Shown piece after piece: positions 55,633-64,000 of a stretch of DNA of 64,000 nucleotides; positions within the stretch are counted from its first letter, which is position 1, and every line of letters begins with the position of its first letter. The notes under the pieces were generated by a model. It was given only the letters and a program-made list of their open reading frames with translations, did no database searches and was not told where the DNA came from. The stretch is taken from positions 2,175,001 to 2,239,000 of the forward strand of contig NZ_JAIWOU010000001.1 in assembly GCF_021295395.1 (NCBI RefSeq), read 5' to 3'. The position numbers and the translations under genes are program-made. Source of the stretch: Komagataeibacter sp. FNDCR2 (GTDB lineage: Bacteria; Pseudomonadota; Alphaproteobacteria; Acetobacterales; Acetobacteraceae).

Positions 55633-55923
55633 TCAGATCCCGCGTTCGGGCCGCCTGCGTGGCGTACGCGGCTGCCCGGTGCCGGTCGTGCCGGCGCTGC
55701 CCGAGGGGGGGCGACGCTTCCCGTCGGCTTTCAGGGCGGGGGCGGCGGTGATTTCGCTTTCAAGCTGGCGGATGCGTTTTTGCACGCTTTCGCGCAGGGC
55801 GGGGGATGTATGCGATTTCATGGTCGCCAGCGTTTCGCGCAGGTCGCGTAGCTGCTTCTGCTTTTCAGCAAGCGAGCGGCGGATCGGCTGGTTGTCGGAC
55901 ATCTGTCCGTGGAATGCGCGCAT
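55633..55923 (-). CDS. Small basic coiled-coil protein
   Basis: 96 aa, unknown. Residues 15-60 form a charged helix (SLAEKQKQLRDLRETLATMK and ESVQKRIRQLESEI) likely to be a coiled coil; the rest is a disordered Pro/Arg/Gly-rich basic tail (PRTPRRRPERG). ATG 55921-55923 has AGGA upstream, and an internal Met8 is possible. Its own strong terminator supports a real transcript. The basic tail suggests nucleic-acid binding, which is a guess. Confidence 0.6.
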   Translation of the reverse strand: MRAFHGQMSDNQPIRRSLAEKQKQLRDLRETLATMKSHTSPALRESVQKRIRQLESEITAAPALKADGKRRPPSGSAGTTGTGQPRTPRRRPERGI

Positions 55924-56055
55924 GATAGGTATCCTGTGGACCTCGGGTCCAGGAAATGAGTTGCCAATTAACCGTGTGGTGGAAAGACGTGCGGCACGTA
56001 CTGAACCCGTGCCCGCCGGTCAGGGCGGAGTGGACGGGCGTGGTATGTGATGAAC

Positions 56056-56076
56056 CGGGGGCGGTGTCAGCCCCCG
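56056..56076. terminator. Hairpin enclosing the hisC stop codon
   Basis: CGGGGGC pairs with GCCCCCG (7 bp) and the hisC stop (complement of TCA at 56067-56069) sits in the 7-base loop. No U tract. Confidence 0.4.
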
Positions 56077-57137
56077 TCCTGCGCAAGCACTTCGGCCAGC
56101 CCCGTTACCAGGGCCTGACATTCGGCGTCCGTGCCAATGGTGATCCGTAGCCATTGCGCGATGCGCGGGGTCCGGAAATGACGCACGATGATGGCCCGTT
56201 CCCGCAGGGCGGATGCCAGATATGCGCCGTCATGGTCCGGATGCCGGGCAAATACGAAATTCGCCTGTGAGGGCAGAACCACGAACCCCATCTTCCCCAG
56301 GCTGTCTGTCAGCCTGTCGCGTGAGTTTATGATCTTCGCGCGGGTGTTTGCAAGCCATTCCCGATCCTCGATCGCGGCAATGGCCCCGGCCTGCGCCAGC
56401 CGGTCCAGCGGATAGGAGTTGAAGCTGTCCTTCACGCGGGTCAGCGCCGCGATCAGGTCGGGCTGGCCAATGGCGTAGCCCACCCGCAGCCCCGCCAGCG
56501 CGCTGGATTTGGACAGGGTGCGCACCACCAGCAGGTTGGGATGCCGGGCGACCAGCGCAACCGCCGTTTCCGCGCCGAAATCGACATAGGCCTCGTCAAT
56601 CACCACGACCGCGTCCGGGTGGTCGGCAAGCAGGGTACGGATTTCAGACAGCGGCAGCGCCATGCCGGTCGGGGCGTTGGGGTTGGGGATGATGATGCCG
56701 CCACACGGCCTGCGGTAGGCGGCAATGTCGATGCGCATGCCCTCGTCCAGCGCCACCGTCTCGTGCCGGATGCCGTACAGCCCGCAATAGACCGGGTAGA
56801 AGCTGTAGCTGATGTCGGGGAACAGCAGGGGGGCCTCGTGGTTGAGCAGCCCCTGGAAGGCATGGGCCAGCACTTCATCCGAGCCATTGCCGACGAAGAC
56901 ATGGTCGGCGGGCACGTCATGCGCGTGCGCGATGGCGGCGCACAGCGCATGGGCCGTGGGGTCGGGATAGAGGCGCAGCGTATCGTCCGTCGCGGCCCGG
57001 ATGGCGTCGAGCGCCCTGGGTGAGGGGCCGTACGGGCATTCATTGGTGTTGAGCTTGATCAGGTTGGCCAGTCTGGGCTGTTCCCCCGGCACATACGGGG
57101 TCAGGTGGTGGACGACAGGGCTCCAGAAACGGCTCAT
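56067..57137 (-). CDS. hisC: Histidinol-phosphate aminotransferase
   Basis: PLP enzyme of histidine synthesis; may also transaminate aromatic precursors. 356 aa from ATG 57135-57137. [13 protein letters not shown] is the N-terminal signature, [11 protein letters not shown] binds cofactor phosphate, [14 protein letters not shown] and [10 protein letters not shown] follow, and the PLP lysine is Lys210 in [17 protein letters not shown]-terminal [11 protein letters not shown] ends the fold. No other his genes are adjacent. Confidence 0.93.
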   Translation of the reverse strand: MSRFWSPVVHHLTPYVPGEQPRLANLIKLNTNECPYGPSPRALDAIRAATDDTLRLYPDPTAHALCAAIAHAHDVPADHVFVGNGSDEVLAHAFQGLLNHEAPLLFPDISYSFYPVYCGLYGIRHETVALDEGMRIDIAAYRRPCGGIIIPNPNAPTGMALPLSEIRTLLADHPDAVVVIDEAYVDFGAETAVALVARHPNLLVVRTLSKSSALAGLRVGYAIGQPDLIAALTRVKDSFNSYPLDRLAQAGAIAAIEDREWLANTRAKIINSRDRLTDSLGKMGFVVLPSQANFVFARHPDHDGAYLASALRERAIIVRHFRTPRIAQWLRITIGTDAECQALVTGLAEVLAQDGG

Positions 57138-57238
57138 CAGGGAAAATTCCAGATTGATCGGGGTATGAACGAAGGCGCGCCGCCCGCCATATGGCACGGG
57201 CGGCGCGAGAGGGATCGGGGGGAAGGACGGGCGCGTGT

Positions 57239-57787
57239 TCAGCCCTGTACGGAGGCTTTCGTATGCTCCATCGCGGCCAGCAGGGCGGTATTGCCCTGGC
57301 GTGTGGCGAAGATGCGCGCGCTGATTCCCTCGCCATCACACAGGTCGGGATCAGCCCCGCGTTCCAGCAGGAAGGTGACCATGGGGTCGCGGTTGAACAT
57401 CGCCGCGAAAATCAGCGGCGTGCGGCCGATATGGTTGGGCACGTCAATGCCCGCGCCATGTTCGAGCAGGATACGCGCGCATGGCAGGTCCCCCTTGAAG
57501 GCGACACCGGCCAGCGCGGTCGATCCCTTTTCATCGCGCAGGTCCGGCTTCGCCCCGGCGGCCAGCAGGGCGCGCACGGTTTCGGCATGGCCGTTATAGG
57601 CCGCGAGGATCAGCGCGGTATGGCCCTTGTCGTTACGGATGTCGGGATCGAGGCCCGCTTTTACGAATTCGGTCACAAGGTCGGTCTGCCCATCGCGCGC
57701 GGCGGACAGGAACAGGGCCTCGATTTCCGCGTTGCTGAAGGATTCGGGGGCTGCGGCCGGGTCGCCGCTGGCGGTTGTGTTGGTCAT
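57239..57787 (-). CDS. Ankyrin-repeat protein
   Basis: 182 aa with about four ankyrin repeats, from [21 protein letters not shown] through [40 protein letters not shown] and [20 protein letters not shown], to a last short repeat with [14 protein letters not shown]. No signal peptide or enzymatic domain. A cytosolic protein-binding module of unknown partner. It is 100 bases upstream of hisC. Confidence 0.88.
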   Translation of the reverse strand: MTNTTASGDPAAAPESFSNAEIEALFLSAARDGQTDLVTEFVKAGLDPDIRNDKGHTALILAAYNGHAETVRALLAAGAKPDLRDEKGSTALAGVAFKGDLPCARILLEHGAGIDVPNHIGRTPLIFAAMFNRDPMVTFLLERGADPDLCDGEGISARIFATRQGNTALLAAMEHTKASVQG

Positions 57788-57848
57788 ATGCCTGCCTAGC
57801 TGGTCGGTTTACGCAAAATGGGGGCCTGCCCCTGCGGGAGCGGTCGCA

Positions 57849-58910
57849 TCATAAGACGGTTCGGCTGAAAAGAACATCGGGCAATCCCGGGTCGTCCGCG
57901 GGTGGCCATGGCATGTCGCGACATTCCCCATGCGCCATCACATCCATGGTCCGTGCCGCAAGCCCCGCCGCGCGCACGGCGGCGCGCAGGCGCTGGACAG
58001 GTTCGTCCATCGGTTCGTCCGTCAGGCGGAACGTGCCGAAATGCATGCCAATTCCCTGCCGCGCGCCCAGTTCGCGCAGGCCGGTCAGGGCTTCCTCCGG
58101 CGTGGTGTGCACGCTGGCCATGAGCGCGCGCGGCGCATAGGCCCCGATGGGCAGCAGTGCGATGTCCGGCGCGCCCAGCCGCGCGCGGATCAGGGACCAG
58201 TGGCGGCCATGGGCCGTATCACCAGCGAAGAAAAGCTGGTGGCCCGCCGCGTCGCGCAGCATGAACCCGCCCCACAGGCTCGTGTTGCGGTCAAAGGGCG
58301 TGCGGGCGGCCCCATGGCGGGCCGGGGTGCAGGTCACCCGCAACCCGTCCGTGCCGACGGTCTGCCACCAGTCCAGCTCCATGATGCGGCGCAGCCCGGT
58401 CCGACGCAGGAATCGGGCGTTTTCCAGCGGGACGACCACCAGCGGGTCATCGCCCCGCCGCGCCAGCGCGCGGAGCGTGGGCAGGTCCATATGGTCGTAA
58501 TGGGCGTGGGAAATCAGCACGATATCAACCGGCGGCAGGTCGGCCAGCGCCCGCCCCGGCGCCCGCACCCGTTTCGGCCCCATGAACGGTAAGGGCGAGC
58601 AGCGTTGCGAGAAGATCGGGTCGGTCAGGATGCTCAGCACCGTGCCATCGGGCCGGGGCAGGCGGATCAGGAACGTGCTGTGCCCGATAAAGGTGATCTG
58701 CACGGTATTGTGTACCGGCATGGCATGGGGGTCGCCTGTGGGGGGCGGGTTCTCAACCCATCGTGGCCAGTCCGATGGGGGCCGGGTCCACTGCCATTCC
58801 ACAATGGCCCGCCACCGCATCCGCCCCGGTGGCGCGGTTTCGGGGCGGATGGCGGGCGGATTGAAAAAGCGTGTGCCATCCGTGTGATCGCTGGCGGGTA
58901 ACAGCGGCAT
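57849..58910 (-). CDS. Metallo-beta-lactamase-fold hydrolase (UlaG/NAPE-PLD-like)
   Basis: 353 aa. The metal motif is SHAHYDHMDL (HxHxDH), with IGHSTFLIRL before it, FAGDTAHGRHW (metal Asp), and a late GMHFGTFRLTDEP carrying the final histidine. The N-terminal DGTRFFNP is typical of the NAPE-phospholipase-D-like branch. No signal peptide. Substrate unknown; phosphoester or lactone hydrolysis is possible. Confidence 0.88.
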   Translation of the reverse strand: MPLLPASDHTDGTRFFNPPAIRPETAPPGRMRWRAIVEWQWTRPPSDWPRWVENPPPTGDPHAMPVHNTVQITFIGHSTFLIRLPRPDGTVLSILTDPIFSQRCSPLPFMGPKRVRAPGRALADLPPVDIVLISHAHYDHMDLPTLRALARRGDDPLVVVPLENARFLRRTGLRRIMELDWWQTVGTDGLRVTCTPARHGAARTPFDRNTSLWGGFMLRDAAGHQLFFAGDTAHGRHWSLIRARLGAPDIALLPIGAYAPRALMASVHTTPEEALTGLRELGARQGIGMHFGTFRLTDEPMDEPVQRLRAAVRAAGLAARTMDVMAHGECRDMPWPPADDPGLPDVLFSRTVL

Positions 58911-59337
58911 GCACGAGCTCCGTGACCTTGCGTGTCGTAATCCGACAGGAGAGGGATGGGGCAGGGTTGTGTCAAATTCCGGGCCATCGGCGCATCACCC
59001 TGCAACCGGCCCGGTACGACTGCGCTGGTACAGGGTACAGGCCGGGCCTGGGGCCGCCCGGCGGATGGCGCTGGTAACGGCTTGATGAGATGGCTTGTTC
59101 CGTCCCCAAGGTCGTGAGAAGGTGCGTGCTGACAAAGCCTTTTGACCTTGCGACCCCGTTCTGCCCCGCCCGCAGGGCAGGCGCGTACGGGCGGTATGGA
59201 AAGAAAAAGAAGATAAGGTTGTCTGGCCCATGTCTCTGGCCTGATCGGGGCTGGACATAACCATGGCTGTAAGGAGGCCGGTTTTCATGCGTTCCCTGTT
59301 TACATCTCCCCCGATGGCGCCAGAAGGAGGCGGCAGC
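58911..59337. other. Leader and promoter region of transketolase, with alternative hairpins
   Basis: 427 bases without a gene. At 59161-59194 two hairpins compete for the same bases: CTGCCC/GGGCAG (59161-59180) and CCGCCCG/CGGGCGG (59166-59194), followed by an A-rich stretch. Two ribosome sites (AAGGAGG) follow, one before an in-frame ATG at 59287 and one before ATG 59338. This could be a regulated leader. Confidence 0.4.
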
Positions 59338-61398
59338 ATGCCCACCAATATCGATACGCTGTGCATCAACACCATCCGCACGCTATCCATGGATGCGGTG
59401 CAGAAAGCGAATTCGGGCCATCCGGGTACCGCCATGGCGCTTGCCCCCGTGGCCTATACGCTGTGGCGCGATGTGCTGAACTACGATCCGGCCGACCCGC
59501 TATGGCCCAACCGCGACCGTTTCGTGCTTTCCATCGGGCACGCATCCATGCTGCTGTACTCGCTGATCTACCTTGCCGGTATCCGTGATGTGCGCCCCGG
59601 CAACCCCCCGGCGAACCGCCCGGCGCTGACGCTGGAGGATCTCGAACAGTTCCGTCAGCTTGACTCGCTCACCCCCGGCCACCCGGAATACCATCACACC
59701 GCCGGGGTCGAGACCACTACCGGCCCGCTGGGTCAGGGCTGCGGCAATTCGGTGGGCATGGCCATTGCCGAGAAGTGGCTGGCCGAACGCTACAACCGCC
59801 CCGGGTTCAGCCTGTTCGACCATCACATCTATACGCTGTGCGGTGATGGCGACAACATGGAGGGGATCTCCAGCGAGGCCGCGTCCATCGCGGGGCACCT
59901 GAAGCTGGGCAACCTGACGTGGATCTATGACAGCAACCAGATCTCCATCGAAGGCTCGACCAGGATCGCCTTTACCGAGAGCGTGCACAAACGCTTCGAG
60001 GCCTATGGCTGGCATGTCCTTGAACTCAAGGACGCCAACGATACCGGGGATTTCCGCCGCCTGCTGGCCGAGGCGAAGGCCGAGACCTCCCGCCCGACGC
60101 TGATCATCGTGCACTCCATCATCGGCTGGGGTGCGCCGCACCTTGCCGGCACGGCGGAGGCCCATGGCTCCCCGCTGGGGGTGGAGGAAATCCGCGAGAC
60201 CAAGAAATTCTACGGCTGGCCGGAAGACAAGAGCTTCTACGTTCCCGACGGCGTGCCCGAACACTTCCAGCAGGGACTGGCCCCGCGCGGCGCCGCCGCC
60301 AGCAAGGCGTGGAACGAGCTGTTCGCCGCCTACCGCGCCAAATTCCCCGATGAGGCGAAGCAACTCGACCATATCTTCGCGGGCACCCTGCCCGAAGGCT
60401 GGGACGCGGATATTCCCGTATTCGACGCGGACGCCAAGGGTGTGGCCTCACGCGCGAGTTCGGGCAAGGTGCTCAATGTCATCGCGAAGAATTACCCGTG
60501 GATGATCGGCGGCTCGGCCGATCTGTCGCCTTCGACCAAGACGCACCTGACTTTCGACGGCGCGGGCGACTTCCAGCCGCCGCAGTGGGGGGGCACCTAT
60601 GGCGGGCGCAACCTGCATTTCGGCGTGCGCGAACACGCCATGGGGTCGATCAGCAACGGTCTCGCGCTGTATGGGCTGCGGCCCTACTGCTCGGGCTTCC
60701 TGATCTTCTCCGATTACATGAAGCCGCCCATCCGCCTCTCGTCGCTCATGAAGCTGCCGGTGACCTATGTCTTCACCCATGACTCGATCGGCGTGGGCGA
60801 GGACGGCCCGACCCACCAGCCCATCGAGCAGCTTGCCCAGCTTCGCGCCACGCCGGGCGTGACCGTGCTGCGCCCCGCCGACGCCAACGAGGTGGCGGAA
60901 GCCTGGCGCACCCTGATCCAGCTTACGGATCGCCCCAGCGTGCTGGCGCTGAGCCGGCAGAACCTGCCCACCATCTGCCGCAAGACCTATGCGCCAGCGA
61001 CAGGTCTGGCAAAAGGGGCCTATATCCTTGCGGATACGGACGGGCGGCCCGATGTTATCCTCATGGCAACGGGCAGCGAAGTCGGACTTATCATCAAGGC
61101 GGCGGAAAAGCTGAAGGCGGACGGCATCAAGGTGCGGCTTGTCTCCATGCCGTCATGGGATCTGTTCGAGGCCCAGCCCAAATCCTATCGTGACAGCGTG
61201 CTGCCGCCGGATGTGAGTGCGCGCGTGGCGGTGGAACAGGCCGCGCAGCTTGGCTGGGACCGCTACACCGGCCTGGCGGGCGAGACGATTGTCATGCACG
61301 GCTTTGGCGCCTCCGCCCCGGCGGAGAAGCTGGAAGTCAAATTCGGCTTCACGGTCGAGGCCGTGGTGGCCGCCGCCCGCAGGCAGGCCGGAAAATAA
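59338..61398 (+). CDS. tkt: Transketolase
   Basis: Thiamine-diphosphate enzyme moving two-carbon units in the pentose phosphate pathway, the main sugar route in acetic acid bacteria. 686 aa from ATG 59338 with AAGGAGG upstream; ATG 59287 would add 17 residues and also has a good site. Motifs: DAVQKANSGHPGTAMALAP, HHTAGVETTTGPLGQG, LCGDGDNMEGISSE (ThDP motif), SADLSPSTKT, FGVREHAMGSISNG and THDSIGVGEDGPTHQP. It lies directly upstream of tal-pgi. Confidence 0.96.
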   Translation: MPTNIDTLCINTIRTLSMDAVQKANSGHPGTAMALAPVAYTLWRDVLNYDPADPLWPNRDRFVLSIGHASMLLYSLIYLAGIRDVRPGNPPANRPALTLEDLEQFRQLDSLTPGHPEYHHTAGVETTTGPLGQGCGNSVGMAIAEKWLAERYNRPGFSLFDHHIYTLCGDGDNMEGISSEAASIAGHLKLGNLTWIYDSNQISIEGSTRIAFTESVHKRFEAYGWHVLELKDANDTGDFRRLLAEAKAETSRPTLIIVHSIIGWGAPHLAGTAEAHGSPLGVEEIRETKKFYGWPEDKSFYVPDGVPEHFQQGLAPRGAAASKAWNELFAAYRAKFPDEAKQLDHIFAGTLPEGWDADIPVFDADAKGVASRASSGKVLNVIAKNYPWMIGGSADLSPSTKTHLTFDGAGDFQPPQWGGTYGGRNLHFGVREHAMGSISNGLALYGLRPYCSGFLIFSDYMKPPIRLSSLMKLPVTYVFTHDSIGVGEDGPTHQPIEQLAQLRATPGVTVLRPADANEVAEAWRTLIQLTDRPSVLALSRQNLPTICRKTYAPATGLAKGAYILADTDGRPDVILMATGSEVGLIIKAAEKLKADGIKVRLVSMPSWDLFEAQPKSYRDSVLPPDVSARVAVEQAAQLGWDRYTGLAGETIVMHGFGASAPAEKLEVKFGFTVEAVVAAARRQAGK

Positions 61399-61413
61399 AA
61401 AAGGGGATCGGGG

Positions 61414-61438
61414 CAGGCAGGGCTTTCGGTCCTGCCTG
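61414..61438 (+). terminator. Hairpin between tkt and tal-pgi
   Basis: CAGGCAGG pairs with CCTGCCTG (8 bp, 9-base loop), 15 bases after the tkt stop. It lacks a U run, so it could attenuate rather than end read-through into tal-pgi. Confidence 0.45.
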
Positions 61439-61506
61439 TTCGGGTTCCGGGGAATGTCAGGCGGCGTGGACAGCCCGCGCCGCCGGGAAGCAAAGGAAGC
61501 ACAGCC

Positions 61507-64000
61507 ATGAGTGCGACAGCCATGAATGCGCGTGAATCTGGTGAAGAAAACCCGTTGAAGGAACTGGCCCGCTACGGCCAGTCCCCCTGGCTGGATTTTA
61601 TCCAGCGGTCCTATACCGAAAATGGCAGCCTGAAAAAACTGGTGGATGAGGACGGCCTGAAGGGGGTGACCTCCAACCCCGCCATCTTCCAGAAAGCCAT
61701 GGGGCAGGGCACGGATTACGATGCGCAGATCCGCTCCGTGCTGGAACACCGGATTGTCGATGCCGGTACGCTGTACGAACTGCTGGCCATTGACGATATC
61801 CGCGCCGCCGCGAAGGTGCTGTATCCCGTCTATGAACAGACGAAAGGCGTGGACGGCTATGTCAGCCTCGAGGTCTCGCCCTATCTGGCGCGTGACACCA
61901 GCGGCACGCTGACCGAGGCCCGCCGCCTGTGGAAGGCGGTCGATGCCCGCAACCTCATGATCAAGATTCCCGGCACGGACGAAGGCGTGCCCGCCATCCG
62001 CGCCGCCATTGGTGACGGGCTGAGCATCAACGTCACCCTGCTGTTCTCGTTCGATGCGTATAAAAAGGTGCTGGAAGCCTACATCGCCGGGCTGGAGGAC
62101 CGTCTGGGCCGTGGCGAAAGTGTCGCGGGCATCGCCAGCGTCGCCTCCTTCTTCGTCAGTCGCATCGACGTGAAGATCGACAAGGAAATCGACGGTCGCG
62201 TCGCCGCCGGGGACAAGGAGACGCCCACCCTCAAGGCCCTGCGTGGCAAGGTGGCCATCGCCAACGCCAAGATGGCGTATGAATACTGGAAAAACGTCAC
62301 CGCCAGCGCGCGGTGGAAAAAACTGGCCGATGCCGGGGCCATGCCGCAGCGCCTGCTCTGGGCCAGCACCGGCACGAAGGACAAGTCCTTCAGCGACGTG
62401 CTGTACGTGGATGGGCTGATCGGCCCCGAGACGGTCAACACCATCCCCCCCGCCACCTTCGACGCCTTCCGCGACCATGGCAAGGTGGCCGAGACCCTGA
62501 CGCAGGACCTGCCCGGCGCGCGCAAGGTGCTGGCGGAAGCCGAGCGTCTTGGCCTTGACCTGGCCGGTGTGACGAAAACGCTGGTGGATGAGGGCGTTGC
62601 ATCCTTCGCCGATGCGTTTGACGACCTGCTGGGGTCCGTCGCGGCCAAGCAGGCGGCGTTCCTTGGCAGGAAGGTCACGTCCACCGCCCTCAGTCTGCCC
62701 GCCGATCTGGACAGGGCGGTCAAGGCGGAGCAGGAGGAATGGCGCAAGGCAGGCAAGGTCCGCCGCCTGTGGCAGCACGACGCCACCCTATGGACCGGCA
62801 AGGACGAGGCAAGCTGGCTGAAATGGCTGGACATTACCGATGACCAGATCGCCGCCCTGTCGAAGTTCGAGGAATTCCAGGCCGAGGTGAAGGCGCGCGG
62901 CTTCCAGCATGCGCTTTTGCTGGGCATGGGCGGATCCAGCCTCGGCCCGGAAGTGTTGGCCCAGACATTCGGCAGGCATGAAGGCTTCCCGCACCTCCAT
63001 GTGCTGGACAGCACGGACCCGCAGCAGGTGCGTGCGTTCCAGGACAGGATCGATATTTCCAAGACCCTGTTCATCGTCTCGTCCAAGTCGGGCGGCACGC
63101 TGGAGCCGAACATCCTCAAGGCCTATTTCTTCGACCAGGCGAAAAAGGTGCTGGGTGACAAGGTGGGATCCCACTTCATCACCGTGACCGACCCCGGCTC
63201 CCACATGGAAGACGTGGCGAAGAAGGACGGGTTCTGGAAAATTTTCTACGGTGAAAAGCAGATCGGTGGCCGGTATTCCGTGCTGTCCGATTTCGGGCTG
63301 GTGCCCGCCGCCGTGGCGGGCCTGCCGCTGAAGCTGCTGCTCGAATCCGCGCAGCGTGGGGAAAAGTCCTGCGCCGCCTCGGTCCCGCCCGTGCAGAATC
63401 CCGGCGTGGTGCTGGGCAGTGTGCTGGGTGTCGCCGCGCGTGATTTCGGTCGCGACAAGGTGACCATCATCGCCTCCCCCGGCATTTACGACATGGGGGC
63501 GTGGCTGGAGCAGTTGCTGGCGGAATCGACGGGCAAGGACGGCAAGGGCCTGATCCCCATCGATGACGAGACGATCGGCAAGCCCGATGTGTATGGCAAG
63601 GACCGCGTCTTCGCCTATCTGCGCCTGGCCGAGGATCCCTGCCCCCGTCAGGACGCGGCCTTCGCCGCCCTGGCCGAGGCGGGCGAGCCGGTCGTGACCA
63701 TTGAACTGCATGAGCGCCGCCAGGTGCTGGAAGAGTTTTTCCGCTGGGAGTTCGCCACGGCGGTGGCCGGTTCGATCATCGGCATCAACGCCTTCAACCA
63801 GCCCGATGTCGAGGCCTCGAAGATCGAGACCAAGAAGATCACCAACGCCTATAACGAAACCGGCAGGCTGCCGCCGTACGAGCCGTTCGCCAAGGACGCG
63901 CCCTTCGCCTTCTACGCCGACCCCAAAAACGCGCAGGCGCTGGGTGCGGGCCAGACGGCGGAAGCGATCCTCAAGGCGCATTTCGCCCGCGCCGGGGCGG
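61507..64000 (+). CDS. tal-pgi: Bifunctional transaldolase/glucose-6-phosphate isomerase (3' end outside)
   Basis: Fusion enzyme; at least 831 codons are present with no stop before the edge. The transaldolase half (about 15-375) has WLDFIQRSY, GVTSNPAIFQKAM, the Schiff-base Lys153 in LMIKIPGTDEG, and VASFFVSRID. The isomerase half begins near residue 435 with LLLGMGGSSLGPEV, then FIVSSKSGGTLEPN, SVLSDFGLVP and FRWEFATAVAG. AAGGAAG precedes ATG 61507. With tkt just upstream it links the pentose phosphate pathway to fructose-6-phosphate/glucose-6-phosphate. The fusion is known in acetic acid bacteria. Confidence 0.95.
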   Translation, partial: MSATAMNARESGEENPLKELARYGQSPWLDFIQRSYTENGSLKKLVDEDGLKGVTSNPAIFQKAMGQGTDYDAQIRSVLEHRIVDAGTLYELLAIDDIRAAAKVLYPVYEQTKGVDGYVSLEVSPYLARDTSGTLTEARRLWKAVDARNLMIKIPGTDEGVPAIRAAIGDGLSINVTLLFSFDAYKKVLEAYIAGLEDRLGRGESVAGIASVASFFVSRIDVKIDKEIDGRVAAGDKETPTLKALRGKVAIANAKMAYEYWKNVTASARWKKLADAGAMPQRLLWASTGTKDKSFSDVLYVDGLIGPETVNTIPPATFDAFRDHGKVAETLTQDLPGARKVLAEAERLGLDLAGVTKTLVDEGVASFADAFDDLLGSVAAKQAAFLGRKVTSTALSLPADLDRAVKAEQEEWRKAGKVRRLWQHDATLWTGKDEASWLKWLDITDDQIAALSKFEEFQAEVKARGFQHALLLGMGGSSLGPEVLAQTFGRHEGFPHLHVLDSTDPQQVRAFQDRIDISKTLFIVSSKSGGTLEPNILKAYFFDQAKKVLGDKVGSHFITVTDPGSHMEDVAKKDGFWKIFYGEKQIGGRYSVLSDFGLVPAAVAGLPLKLLLESAQRGEKSCAASVPPVQNPGVVLGSVLGVAARDFGRDKVTIIASPGIYDMGAWLEQLLAESTGKDGKGLIPIDDETIGKPDVYGKDRVFAYLRLAEDPCPRQDAAFAALAEAGEPVVTIELHERRQVLEEFFRWEFATAVAGSIIGINAFNQPDVEASKIETKKITNAYNETGRLPPYEPFAKDAPFAFYADPKNAQALGAGQTAEAILKAHFARAGA

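Noticed and set aside
61153-62778. 541-codon antisense frame across tkt and tal-pgi
   Set aside because: Shadow of two unmistakable enzymes; no domain in the translation.

Overview
The window looks like chromosomal DNA of an acetic acid bacterium (Acetobacteraceae, most like Komagataeibacter/Gluconacetobacter). This is an inference from high GC, a fused transaldolase/glucose-6-phosphate isomerase gene at the right edge, an alphaproteobacterial circularly permuted tmRNA gene with the tag ANDNSEVLAVAA, a mannitol dehydrogenase and periplasmic-glucan genes. No insertion sequence, prophage or CRISPR array was seen.

Region 1 (1-11,000) is a surface-polysaccharide block. It holds a 5'-complete phosphomannomutase-type gene cut by the left edge, then a plus-strand run kpsC-like, kpsS-like and GT4. 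On the minus strand it holds an OPX-type export protein, a KpsT-type ATPase, a small protein, a PIG-V-like membrane glycosyltransferase and a GtrB-like polyprenyl-phosphate sugar transferase. The minus-strand genes between about 7.4 and 11.0 kb are clearly more AT-rich than the rest. Permease (KpsM) and KpsE partners are absent.

Region 2 (11,170-15,240) is metH, divergent from a small GCxCC protein that resembles a fragment of the CobW/COG0523 family.

Region 3 (15,330-26,060) is the most unusual part. It is one tightly packed plus-strand operon: a type I secretion ABC transporter with a degenerate peptidase domain, an HlyD-type adaptor, a Sel1-repeat protein, a three-part TPR/GT2/GT4 glycosyltransferase, a predicted beta-rich protein with a ChW-like tryptophan pattern, and a second GT4 enzyme. 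No RTX substrate or TolC is present. I propose a dedicated secretion-plus-glycosylation system.

Region 4 (26,100-36,730) is mostly housekeeping: ppa, a tRNA with anticodon CAT (probably tRNA-Ile2), ettA, mlaC/mlaA, thyX, a two-piece ssrA directly followed by its ClpXP adaptor gene sspB, class I fumarase, a VOC protein and a PEBP protein.

Region 5 (36,900-46,670) holds the queuosine operon queA-tgt-queG, a ribbon-helix-helix protein, a TerB/J-domain protein, mrp, opgC, a DegP-type protease and a FUSC protein. Region 6 (46,700-55,460) holds mannitol dehydrogenase, a lone ModE-type DNA-binding domain, opgG/D-opgH and a polyol-type MFS carrier. Region 7 (55,600-64,000) holds hisC, an ankyrin protein, a metallo-beta-lactamase-fold hydrolase, transketolase and the tal-pgi fusion (3' end outside). 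Tkt and Tal-Pgi form a non-oxidative pentose-phosphate unit. opgC and opgG/D-H, 5 kb apart, should together make and succinylate periplasmic glucans.

Many gene ends carry perfect GC-rich hairpins without a U tract; canonical U-tract terminators occur at about 35.9, 55.5 and 55.6 kb.
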